From Vibrio tapetis subsp. tapetis (GTDB lineage: Bacteria > Pseudomonadota > Gammaproteobacteria > Enterobacterales > Vibrionaceae), in contig NZ_LT960612.1 in assembly GCF_900233005.1 (NCBI RefSeq), positions 1,178,001 through 1,242,000 of the forward strand: DNA of 64,000 nt. Reading direction: 5' to 3'. The notes under the pieces are model-generated. The model was not told the DNA's origin. It searched no databases and saw only the letters and a list, made by a program, of their open reading frames with translations. Shown here piece by piece: positions 37,581-45,311 of the stretch (positions are counted from its first letter, which is position 1; the number at the start of each line of letters is the position of its first letter). The position numbers and the translations under genes were made by a program.

Positions 37581-38972
37581 TCAGTAAGCAGTTTTGCCTA
37601 CGAATCCTTTAAAAGCAGTTAGAAAGATTATTTTTATGTCTAGCGTGGTTGACCATGTGTTGATGTATTTAAGATCATATTCGACACGTTTTTCCATTTT
37701 CTCTAATGTGTCTGTTTCTCCGCGATAGCCGTTGATTTGAGCAAGCCCCGTAATTCCTGGTTTCACTTTGTGACGTAACATGTAGCGGTCAACGATTGAA
37801 CGGTATTCTTCGTTGTGAGCCACAGCGTGAGGTCTTGGGCCAACGATCGACATCGATCCTTGCAGCACGTTAAAGAATTGAGGTAGTTCATCCAATGAGG
37901 TTCTACGGATGAAGGCACCACAAGGGGTGACTCTTGGGTCGTTTTTGGTGGCTTGTTTCACGACAGAGCCGTTTTCCATGCTTCGCATTGACCGAAATTT
38001 CCATACCTCTATTTTCCTGCCATCGAGGCCGTAACGAATTTGCTTGAAAATAATAGGCCCCGGAGAGGAAAGCTTGACGCCGAGTCCAACGGTTAATAGC
38101 ACAGGGGAAATCAGAATCAATATTAACGTCGATGCAATAATATCTTGAGCGCGCTTTATCCACGTTGAAAATCCATAGAATGGGGTGTCGTGAACACTTA
38201 ATGTTGGGATATTACCGATGGTAGAGAATCGAGATTGAATTAAGTTGTAGACGAAAAAGTCAGGAATGAGATAGGTATTTGCTGTGGTATCTGAGAACTG
38301 TTTTAAATATTCTACATTTCTTATTTCTGCCTTCATTGGTAAAGCAACATAGACTTGATCAACCTTATTGGCTTTGGTCAAATCCAAACCATCTTGAACT
38401 GGGCCCTTAAAGGAGCAGCTTAATGAATCGATATCAAGCCTCGAAGCCTTTCGGTCATCATAGAATCCGACAATATCGATACCAAGGTGTGCGTTTTTCT
38501 CAATTTGTTTTGCTAACGCAATACCGCTTTCAGTGACGCCAACTATGATCGCTTTCTGACGATTGTATCCGGCCTCTATAAGTAGTTTGGAGAATTGGTA
38601 ACTGCAGACCCGCCACAAAACCATAATAATAGGGGTTAATGCGAACCAGCTTGCCGATACAATACGCGAGTACTGAATGCTAGTCTTAGAGAAAAAGCTG
38701 ACAAATAGCAACAATGCCACCACAGTAGCCCAACTGGTAAAGAGCGACAGTATTTGCTCTCGGATGGAGGATGCTCTTAATGATCGATAGAGGCCAAGAG
38801 TTTCAGCCATAAACATGTAAAGAATGATGGCATAGCACGTCGCAATGAGATGGTGGTTGTATATATTTCCTTCGTATAGCTTGGCGCAAATAAGATGCGA
38901 TAGAATAATAACAATAACATCGACTAGCCGATGCAGTATTGAGTGTTCAGATCCATGTAGATTTATTTTCAT
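37581..38972 (-). CDS. undecaprenyl-phosphate glucose phosphotransferase (WcaJ/VpsL-like)
   Basis: 463 aa. N-terminal helices, a Rossmann-like middle domain (KAIIVGVTESGIALAKQIEK) and the C-terminal polyisoprenyl-phosphate hexose-1-phosphate transferase domain: KRAQDIIAS, SSPGPIIFKQIRYGLDGR, KFRSM, RRTSLDELPQFFNVLQGSMSIVGPRP and KPGITGLAQINGYRG. It loads the first sugar phosphate onto the undecaprenyl carrier, starting repeat-unit synthesis. First gene of the exopolysaccharide operon, about 80 nt downstream of an RfaH ops element. Confidence 0.93.
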   Translation of the reverse strand: MKINLHGSEHSILHRLVDVIVIILSHLICAKLYEGNIYNHHLIATCYAIILYMFMAETLGLYRSLRASSIREQILSLFTSWATVVALLLFVSFFSKTSIQYSRIVSASWFALTPIIMVLWRVCSYQFSKLLIEAGYNRQKAIIVGVTESGIALAKQIEKNAHLGIDIVGFYDDRKASRLDIDSLSCSFKGPVQDGLDLTKANKVDQVYVALPMKAEIRNVEYLKQFSDTTANTYLIPDFFVYNLIQSRFSTIGNIPTLSVHDTPFYGFSTWIKRAQDIIASTLILILISPVLLTVGLGVKLSSPGPIIFKQIRYGLDGRKIEVWKFRSMRSMENGSVVKQATKNDPRVTPCGAFIRRTSLDELPQFFNVLQGSMSIVGPRPHAVAHNEEYRSIVDRYMLRHKVKPGITGLAQINGYRGETDTLEKMEKRVEYDLKYINTWSTTLDIKIIFLTAFKGFVGKTAY

Positions 38973-39685
38973 CTTGAATTTCCAAGTCTATAATTCAATG
39001 ATTCATTTCGGTGTGTTAATGATTTAACCGCTGAGAGGAAACAGCCCCCCCACGCTACCGCCATTCGGTGTCTAGGACCAAATGGTGATGTAATTGATTG
39101 TTTTAATAATATTTACCAGTTAATAAATGCGACAATGTTGACGTAGTCATTGGTTTTATAAATTTAATAAATGTTAAGGTATGCATTTCCTTTATTTATT
39201 GAGAAATGATTCTATCTAAAGCGAATAATTAATCAAATTAGATTGTGTGATATGCATCGACTATATTTTATGTCCGTTTATTGGGCAGATCTTAGTTATG
39301 GGATTATTAATAAATAAAAATTAATATTGATTATTTTGTAGTTAGCGTCTTTATTAGACTTGAACTCTATATTTTAGTTAAAGGTCATGAAATAAATTGA
39401 CATGTAATTTACTTTGTTATCGCATATTAATTATCTTCTAATTAATATAGTGTTATGTACGTATTAAGTAGTGAGAGGTTTGATGCTATCCATAGTACTT
39501 TTCGTTTCAAGAAGAGAACATTCCTTTGTTATACGTTAGATAAGCTATGGCACTGATGGTGTTGCATAAAAAATGACCGTCTGGCGCAGCCTTGTTACGT
39601 GGCTAAATGACTCTGCTTGCGTTATTACTCGCCGTTTGCTTCTTTTTGAGCGTCGGCGATAATAGCAAGCTAATGTCGGCAGAAA
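38973..39685. other. 713-nt AT-rich regulatory region upstream of the exopolysaccharide operon
   Basis: No gene seen. It holds the ops element at 39052-39062, very AT-rich DNA from about 39100 to 39480 (a plausible H-NS/VpsR/VpsT-type control region; no specific site is claimed), and an imperfect hairpin with about 18-bp arms at 39615-39670 (GCTTGC...GCAAGC) just before the pseudouridine-synthase gene. Confidence 0.5.
39052..39062 (-). promoter_or_regulatory. ops (RfaH recruitment) element
   Basis: The minus strand reads GGCGGTAGCGT, the ops core that pauses RNA polymerase and recruits the antiterminator RfaH. It lies about 80 nt upstream of the first exopolysaccharide gene, in the leader where such elements act. 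This predicts that the 16-kb operon needs RfaH for full-length transcription. Confidence 0.85.
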
Positions 39686-39697
39686 GTGTGGTTTTTA

Positions 39698-40387
39698 GTG
39701 CGCCTAGATAAGTTTATTTGTAAAAGTACCCAGCTAACCAAAGCTGAAGCCATAGAGCAGATCGTGATAGGGCATGTTGAAGTGAATGGGAATGTCGTGA
39801 CGATAGAGCGATCGCAAGTACATGAAAGTAATTCGGTTACTTTGAATGGTGAACTTCTCACGCTTCGCCCATTTCGTTACTTAGTTATGAACAAGCCTGT
39901 TAATACCATTTGTTCCAATATAGATGAAGCTTACCCATCGCTATTTAATTATATCGAAGTAGAAAACAAGTCAGAGCTTCACATTGCGGGTAGGTTGGAC
40001 GCGGATACTACGGGATTGGTATTGATAACAGACGATGGCGCTTGGTCATTCAATATCACAACCCCTTCTAAGCATTGTGAAAAAGTCTACCGTGTTGGCT
40101 TATCGAAACCTATAAAGGAAGATGTTGCTGCTAAGTTTAAGGTTGGAATTCAATTACAAGGCGAAGACAAACTCACAATGCCCGCTAAGTTATCGATTAT
40201 TAGCCCACAAGAGGTGCTACTTACGATAACCGAGGGGAAATTCCACCAAGTCAAACGTATGTTCCAAGCCATAGGCAACCGAGTTGTTTCCCTGCACCGA
40301 GAGCAAATTGGTGATATTCACTTAGATTTAGAGTTGGGCCAATGGCGCTATCTTACCGCTGATGAAGTGCAAGCGTTTGGTAAGTAA
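39698..40387 (+). CDS. RsuA/RluF-family pseudouridine synthase
   Basis: About 229-233 aa. N-terminal S4 RNA-binding domain (RLDKFICKSTQLTKAEAIEQIVIGHVEVNG), then the synthase domain with the catalytic Asp in GRLDADTTGLVLITDDG, NKPVNTICS, CEKVYRVGL and EGKFHQVKRMFQAIGNRV. The closest named member is RsuA (16S rRNA U516). Two GTG starts are possible (39686 and 39698); I chose 39698 because MRLDKFI is the common family N-terminus. Cytosolic; modifies rRNA or tRNA. Confidence 0.88.
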   Translation: MRLDKFICKSTQLTKAEAIEQIVIGHVEVNGNVVTIERSQVHESNSVTLNGELLTLRPFRYLVMNKPVNTICSNIDEAYPSLFNYIEVENKSELHIAGRLDADTTGLVLITDDGAWSFNITTPSKHCEKVYRVGLSKPIKEDVAAKFKVGIQLQGEDKLTMPAKLSIISPQEVLLTITEGKFHQVKRMFQAIGNRVVSLHREQIGDIHLDLELGQWRYLTADEVQAFGK

Positions 40388-40439
40388 ATACGTCCTTTTA
40401 GTTCCTTCGCCTATTTATTTTCAGCACGCTGTTACGCCG

Positions 40440-41348
40440 TTACATCGAGAAGTTGATTGGTAATTTAAGAGTTAATTCATTATCTGGAATTATCTTGGGC
40501 GGCACGGGCAAAGGTTGGGCTCGGTAAGCTAAGTCTAGGGCTTCATTATCGAGTGATGCCGTTCCTGAACTTTTTACTAGACTCACAGCTAATACGTTGC
40601 CTTTTCTATCGAGTGTAAAGCGGATAACCGGAGAGCCTTGTTTTCGCATTCTTTTGGCTTTACGCGGGTAGCGTTTTTCACGCTCTAAATGAGCGTGCAG
40701 TACCTGTTTCCAGTTTAGTCTTGCTATTTTCCCCTGTTCACTTAGCTGTCCCGTTTGCAAGGCGCTGACTTGTCGACTTTGTTTACTCACCTCTATTGTT
40801 GGTATAGACGTCGCTTGTTTCGCGACGGATTGCACCGGGTCAGGTGTTTGATCTTCAGTTTTTTTGGGTAGGGGTTTAATTTTCTCAGCTTTTGTTTTTG
40901 GTTGCTTAGCTATTGGCTCAGGTTCTTGCTTCGGCTCTGTGGTTACTTTCTTTGGTTCTAGCTTGTCGATGGTTTTAAACTGAGAAGGTTTGTTTGCTTC
41001 AGCCGCGATCAGTTTTGGTTTTTGAACCACAATTTCTTGTTTCTCAGCTGGTGGCTCCATGGGCGTTGGAATGCGAGCAATCGTCGCTTGTTGATCTGGC
41101 TCTGGGGGAAGGTCATTGACCTTTTTATTCGGGGCCGATAAAGGGGCAACAAGGCTGACCGCGATCGGTGCGGCGGCTGGTGGTGGCTGGTAATTATGAT
41201 TCGGCGTCCAAAAGTAAGCAATGGCAAAACCCACGTGCAACGCGAGACTGCTGGTCATGCCGACAAAAAACCAACGGCGGCTTCCATCGGTATTTACTTG
41301 ACTCGTTCGTTGAGCAAAATGATTTTCGCGTTGATGAAAGTAACTCAT
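40440..41348 (-). CDS. tonB: TonB energy transducer
   Basis: 302 aa. A cytoplasmic N-terminus, one membrane helix (FFVGMTSSLALHVGFAIAYFW, residues about 28-48), a long Pro/Lys/Glu-rich periplasmic spacer (about 50-190) and the C-terminal TonB domain (REKRYPRKAKRMRKQGSPVIRFTLDRKGNV...). It transmits proton-motive energy from ExbB/ExbD to outer-membrane receptors. The start codon overlaps the exbD stop (ATGA). Last gene of the haem/iron block, presumably serving the TonB-dependent receptor encoded 8 kb upstream. Confidence 0.93.
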   Translation of the reverse strand: MSYFHQRENHFAQRTSQVNTDGSRRWFFVGMTSSLALHVGFAIAYFWTPNHNYQPPPAAAPIAVSLVAPLSAPNKKVNDLPPEPDQQATIARIPTPMEPPAEKQEIVVQKPKLIAAEANKPSQFKTIDKLEPKKVTTEPKQEPEPIAKQPKTKAEKIKPLPKKTEDQTPDPVQSVAKQATSIPTIEVSKQSRQVSALQTGQLSEQGKIARLNWKQVLHAHLEREKRYPRKAKRMRKQGSPVIRFTLDRKGNVLAVSLVKSSGTASLDNEALDLAYRAQPLPVPPKIIPDNELTLKLPINFSM

Positions 41349-41776
41349 GAATTGGAATCCGCAGGTTTCTCTTCGCCAACAAGGGCTATGTGTGAGTATC
41401 CGGCAGCAACCACCGTATTCATGACGGTCATTAAATCTTGGTACGTTAAGTTTTTATCTGCTCGTAGAAAAATACGTTTAGATTTGTCCATTAGCTGTGT
41501 ATCTAACGCTAACGGTAGTTGGGCTAAGCTGACTTCTTTCTCTTCACCTAGGGTTAAAATCAGGCCTTGTTGCACCGTCAGATAAAAAGGCTCATCCGGT
41601 TGGGGTTGAGGCTTAGCTGAAGACGTAGGTAAATCGACGGGAACATTAACGGTTGCGAGCGGAGCTGCAACCATCACAATGATAAGAAGTACGAGCATGA
41701 CATCGACTAAAGGTGTGATGTTGATGTCATGGTTTTCTACCATTTCATCACTATTGGAGTTGGGTCTGAATGCCAT
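41345..41776 (-). CDS. exbD: ExbD proton-channel subunit
   Basis: 143 aa. One membrane helix with the essential Asp at residue 25 (NITPLVDVMLVLLIIVMVAAP), followed by a periplasmic domain (ADKNLTYQDLMTVMNTVVAAGYSHIALVGEE). Works with ExbB and TonB. Intact, and overlapping tonB by 4 nt; exbB's original stop lies only 3 nt upstream of its start codon. Confidence 0.93.
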   Translation of the reverse strand: MAFRPNSNSDEMVENHDINITPLVDVMLVLLIIVMVAAPLATVNVPVDLPTSSAKPQPQPDEPFYLTVQQGLILTLGEEKEVSLAQLPLALDTQLMDKSKRIFLRADKNLTYQDLMTVMNTVVAAGYSHIALVGEEKPADSNS

Positions 41777-41779
41777 GAG

Positions 41780-42645
41780 TTATCCCGCTTTACCTAGAGT
41801 ATTAGGCTTTCGATCTAAATCTCTGCTTACTAAAACCAATAATGCCGCATTAATGTCGGCCAAATAGGCCCGATAGCGGTTGCCAGCAAGGCTTCGGCTA
41901 TCCCAGGGGCGACAACGTCTAACGTGGTCGATTGAGTTTTAGCAATGCCAATAAAAGCATTCATGATCCCCCAAACGGTACCGAACAGGCCAACAAATGG
42001 GCCAACGGAACCTATGGTTGCCAAGATGCCCGTCCCGGAAGTCATTTTGCTGTTGAGAGACGCTTGTGTTCTTTCTAAGCTGATCTGAACTCGTTCTTTG
42101 ATGCCATCATTGCTAGCAGCCCCCATCGCTGAAAGTTCTAACTCGTGTAACGCCGAGTCGATTAAAGCCAAACCGCCGCCCTTTTTATCGAAACTACGCT
42201 GTTTTCCTTCTTTTAGATTCTCAGAAGCAATCAGTTCTCTTAATAATCTGGCCGCGTGCTTGCAAGCAAGAGAGAATTGAATCTGCTTAGAAACAAACAA
42301 TGCCCAAGAAAGAACGGAAGCGAGCAGCAATAAAATCATCACAGACTTTACGACCCAATCAGCCGCGTGATACATCCCCATTGGTGTCATGTCGTGTTGG
42401 ACTTTGCTAGCCGTTTTAATTGGGCGCTGTTGCTGTTGCTGTTGCTCTTGTCCTAGAGCATTAAGCGCAGCGGTTGGCTTGACCGTGTTATCGGCGGTAT
42501 GGATTTTTTCTGAAACGACAGAGGGAACAGCAGAACTGCGAGCAGTCAGGGTATTATTATCTAGGTTAACGTTCTGATCGAGTGCATAGGCACTGCCGAC
42601 GAGAGCGAGCCAAACAAGCAGTGTTTTTGGGAATAAAGTCATCAT
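41780..42645 (-). pseudogene. exbB: exbB with an internal deletion and frameshift
   Basis: The frame encodes a signal-peptide-bearing ExbB with helix 1 (WVVKSVMILLLLASVLSWALFV), the cytosolic loop, helix 2 (GSVGPFVGLFGTVWGIMNAFIGI) and the start of helix 3 (GIAEALLATAIG), then breaks into PIWPTLMRHYWF and stops at 41830. Reading on in another frame gives AYLADINAALLVLVSRDLDRKPNTLG and a stop at 41780, which is a proper ExbB C-terminus. About 20 residues (roughly 60 nt, a length of 3n+1) including most of helix 3 are missing at about 41868-41873. A leader promoter and operon spacing are intact. Channel function should be lost. Confidence 0.82.
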
Positions 42646-42674
42646 TGAAATTTCGATTTATGGGAAAACATAAT

Positions 42675-42708
42675 AAAGGCACAACCCATAAAATAGGCTT
42701 GTGCCTTT
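42675..42708 (-). terminator. hairpin between slam and exbB
   Basis: 10-bp perfect stem AAAGGCACAA / TTGTGCCTTT with a 14-nt loop. It may terminate the slam transcript, but it lies just downstream of the predicted exbB promoter, so it would also be the 5' end of the exbB mRNA. No strong T run. Confidence 0.55.
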
Positions 42709-42719
42709 GTCCTACCTTC

Positions 42720-42748
42720 TATACCGAATCAGAGAACAAAACCCGTAA
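42720..42748 (-). promoter_or_regulatory. predicted ECF-sigma (FecI) promoter of exbB-exbD-tonB
   Basis: On the minus strand TTACGG, 15 nt, TCGGTATA. This is one of five copies in the block with identical spacing. It is about 75 nt upstream of the exbB start codon. Confidence 0.75.
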
Positions 42749-42764
42749 AGAAAAATGAATATAT

Positions 42765-44258
42765 TTAGAATCTTTTTTCTAACTTGAGCGAAACTTCGTT
42801 TTGTTGGTAAGTATAGAGCCAGTCCACATTGCTCGTTACCCGCTTATGAGTCCAGGTGAACAGCGGCGTAACACCGTAAAATGAGAGGGATTTTGATGAC
42901 AACATCAGTGTGTAACTCTGTTCATTATCTGTTCTTCTTTCGTTTAACAGAGAACTAAAATCGCCATACTTTCTTTGCCTAAATGACGTAAACAGGTTGA
43001 CGTCTACGGCGTCGCCCCATGCTCGGTTAACGCCTAACCTTCCGCCAAATAGTTGATAAGCATGTACCTTTTGGTCATTGTCCTTTTGAGTCCAATCTAA
43101 TCCGCCAAACAGCAACCACTTGTTGGGTAATTGGTGCCAGTAGCTGAAGTAAGATGACCATTGCCAATCGGACTGATAGTCAAGATGTGCTGGGCGGTAG
43201 TCCTGATATTCAGCCTCGATCTCGAGCTTCATAGCACTCGATGATGTTAAGCTTTTGAACCAATCAAACTTCAAACCACTCGCAAGGTAGAGGGCTTTAT
43301 TGCCCGAAGCGCTGTATTCTAGCTGCGGAGACAAAGTGAACTTGTCGCGGGCGTTTTGATAGCTGTATCCGAGGCTGGTGAGTAATGTTTGCTCATTGAA
43401 CTTATCGTCATTCAGATAGCTCGACCCGTAGGCGAGGCCAGTAAAAGCAATGCCATGATGACCGACCAGAGAAGTACGTTTGTTGAGGCTGGCATTAAAA
43501 TCGAAGCCTGATCCTTTTACCGCATCTGGAGTACTGCGTTCGACTCGGCATTGCCCTGATGGAAGCCTTGCTAAGCACGTGTACGATTCTGATGATTGGT
43601 TTAGGTTATCGTTGTAAGAAGGGCCAAAGCTAAATGATCCTTTCCAAGCGTCTCTATTTTTAGCCGCGGTCATAAAACTGTTTACGGTATTCCTGATCCC
43701 TTGTGAACGCGGGTTATCGGAGGGTAAATTTTGATCGATGAGAGAAAACAGCTCATAGGCGTCGGCGTTTTTTTGATTTTCAAACTGGACTCTTGCCAGT
43801 TCTAGTTGTGCGGGCAAAAAATCGGGTTGCAAGGCTAACAGTTGTGAGTATTCATGTTCTGCTCGTGATAGCTCACCCTTGATACGATACAGCGCAGCTT
43901 TGGCGTAGTGAACCAATAAAGGATCGAAACCTTCAAGAGACTGATATCTAGTGAGAAACTGAGATACGAGTGCCCATTGGCGAGATTGGACTGATAAGTA
44001 CAACGCTTGCCCAAGCTCTGGAACGGTGTCGTTTACTTGATATGTTTCCCCGTCAATGATGATGGATGACGCTTGCTCATTTTTTTGCTGTTCCTTTTTT
44101 GTCTCTTCTGCGAGTAGGGCTTGTTCTGTTTCACGAGCGGTTAACTCATCGCGTTGTTGAATTTGAATTTTGGTGTCTTGATCAGCGAGCGAATAAAATG
44201 AAAAGCCGAATAACAAACACACCAAAACGGATGACTTTGAAGGGGGGATTAGGTTCAT
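42765..44258 (-). CDS. Slam: surface lipoprotein assembly modifier (outer-membrane translocator)
   Basis: 497 aa. Signal peptide, a coiled/charged segment, then TPR-like helices (residues about 80-195: HYAKAALYRIKGELSRAEHEYSQLLALQPDFLPAQLELARVQFENQ) and a C-terminal beta-barrel of the DUF560 type from about residue 205 (GSFSFGPSYNDNLNQSSES...), ending in ...NEVSLKLEKRF. Slam proteins move TbpB-like lipoproteins or soluble hemophilins across the outer membrane. Its substrate is almost certainly the secreted barrel protein encoded immediately upstream, separated by a hairpin that could lower Slam expression relative to substrate. Confidence 0.85.
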   Translation of the reverse strand: MNLIPPSKSSVLVCLLFGFSFYSLADQDTKIQIQQRDELTARETEQALLAEETKKEQQKNEQASSIIIDGETYQVNDTVPELGQALYLSVQSRQWALVSQFLTRYQSLEGFDPLLVHYAKAALYRIKGELSRAEHEYSQLLALQPDFLPAQLELARVQFENQKNADAYELFSLIDQNLPSDNPRSQGIRNTVNSFMTAAKNRDAWKGSFSFGPSYNDNLNQSSESYTCLARLPSGQCRVERSTPDAVKGSGFDFNASLNKRTSLVGHHGIAFTGLAYGSSYLNDDKFNEQTLLTSLGYSYQNARDKFTLSPQLEYSASGNKALYLASGLKFDWFKSLTSSSAMKLEIEAEYQDYRPAHLDYQSDWQWSSYFSYWHQLPNKWLLFGGLDWTQKDNDQKVHAYQLFGGRLGVNRAWGDAVDVNLFTSFRQRKYGDFSSLLNERRTDNEQSYTLMLSSKSLSFYGVTPLFTWTHKRVTSNVDWLYTYQQNEVSLKLEKRF

Positions 44259-44276
44259 GTTTAGCTCTGCCGCGAT

Positions 44277-44305
44277 AAAAAACAGAAGTAGCCGAAGCTA
44301 CTTCT
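44277..44305 (-). terminator. terminator or attenuator between hemophilin-like gene and slam
   Basis: Perfect 9-bp stem AGAAGTAGC / GCTACTTCT closed by the stable tetraloop TTCG on the minus strand (CGAA on plus), followed by G and six T. It sits in the 78-nt gap. slam has no copy of the block's promoter motif, so it is probably expressed by read-through. Confidence 0.85.
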
Positions 44306-44336
44306 GAGAGGTGCTGTTTAATCTAACGTAATTAGA

Positions 44337-45086
44337 TTATTGCTTTTCACCACCGAACGCGGTGTCTAGTTGGCTGTTTGTATCGAACTTAGCAAAGCCT
44401 GCAAGGGAAGCCGCATCGGCACCAAAGAAGTGACCTTGAGAAGTACCCGCTGTAGTGACGGCGTTTTGAGTTGCGGTTGCGTCACCGGTAAAGGCGGCAG
44501 TCGCGGCATTGATTTGTGCAGTAACATTGACGTTGAGTGAACCGTTTGAAATGTCGCCAGACAAGGTTTGTGCACCGAAGTCCGCATCAATCGTACCCGT
44601 TAACTTGTTGTTGCCAGAAAACTTGTTGATACCTGTGATCTTGTATGTGGCAGTGCCACTGGTTGGGACGGTTGTACCCGCATCGTTACCAATGTAGTAC
44701 ACGGTACGGTTGTTGAAGTCTTGATCTTGAGAACCTTCGTACCACTCGCCGAACCAAATGTCGCTATTGGCTACTTGGGCAAAGTTGTAATGAGAGTTAC
44801 CAAAGTGCTTGCTGCCCGATGTATGAATGCCTTTTTCAGTCTTGTTGTTGTAATCACGATAGTCACTTGAGAATACATTACCCGCTAGGCCATCGAAATC
44901 GACACGTTTACCGGTAGCGCTACCAATACCCGCTTTACCTTTTGAGTGGAAAAACGGTACCCATACTTCAGATTCGCCAACTTGGCGTAAAGAGTTGTCG
45001 CTGATCGCGCCATCAAAGCCTGCGTGTGCCAATGAGCTTAGGCCAAGCATCGCTGCGGTAATCCATGAAAGTTGAACTGGTTTCAT
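44337..45086 (-). CDS. secreted TbpB-barrel protein, hemophilin (HphA)-type haemophore candidate
   Basis: 249 aa. Type I signal peptide (MKPVQLSWITAAMLGLSSLAHAG) with no lipobox Cys, so the product should be released rather than lipid-anchored. An N-terminal handle domain (residues about 24-135) precedes an eight-stranded TbpB-type barrel with the family end signature GHFFGADAASLAGFAKFDT...TAFGG. The combination of soluble secretion, small size, barrel and an adjacent slam gene matches hemophilins of Haemophilus and Acinetobacter, which capture haem outside the cell. Ligand not proven; haem is inferred from the family. Own promoter motif at 45218-45246. Confidence 0.75.
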   Translation of the reverse strand: MKPVQLSWITAAMLGLSSLAHAGFDGAISDNSLRQVGESEVWVPFFHSKGKAGIGSATGKRVDFDGLAGNVFSSDYRDYNNKTEKGIHTSGSKHFGNSHYNFAQVANSDIWFGEWYEGSQDQDFNNRTVYYIGNDAGTTVPTSGTATYKITGINKFSGNNKLTGTIDADFGAQTLSGDISNGSLNVNVTAQINAATAAFTGDATATQNAVTTAGTSQGHFFGADAASLAGFAKFDTNSQLDTAFGGEKQ

Positions 45087-45217
45087 TATTTCTTCCTTCT
45101 ATTGAACTGCATCATTACTGCAGATCAGGTTCAAGCTGTAGTGGTCATAAAAGACCGTTCGTAAGACTCATCGGCGGCCATTACGCGCGATAGGCAGCGT
45201 TGATAAGTCTCATTTAA

Positions 45218-45246
45218 TACTCCGAACCAAGTCGCAAAATCCGTAA
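45218..45246 (-). promoter_or_regulatory. predicted ECF-sigma (FecI) promoter of the hemophilin-like gene
   Basis: Minus strand TTACGG, 15 nt, TCGGAGTA; same spacing as the other four copies, with the -10 half slightly divergent. About 130 nt upstream of the start codon. Confidence 0.7.
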
Positions 45247-45271
45247 TAGTTTTTGACTTTTTTGTAAGTAA

Positions 45272-45300
45272 AAAAGAAAAAGCTCGGTAATAAACCGAGC
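45272..45300 (-). terminator. intrinsic terminator of the PKD lipoprotein remnant
   Basis: Minus strand GCTCGGT / ACCGAGC with loop TTATT, followed by a T-rich run (TTTTTCTTTTTT). Confidence 0.88.
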
Positions 45301-45311
45301 GACAAATCTAC

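Noticed and set aside
41196..41585. Long frames antisense to tonB and exbD
   Set aside because: They lie wholly over well-identified genes and have no family character; shadows.
42430..42452. Trinucleotide microsatellite (CTGTTG-type) inside exbB as a phase-variation tract
   Set aside because: It encodes a poly-Gln run and changes in units of three would not shift the frame; the real exbB lesion is elsewhere.
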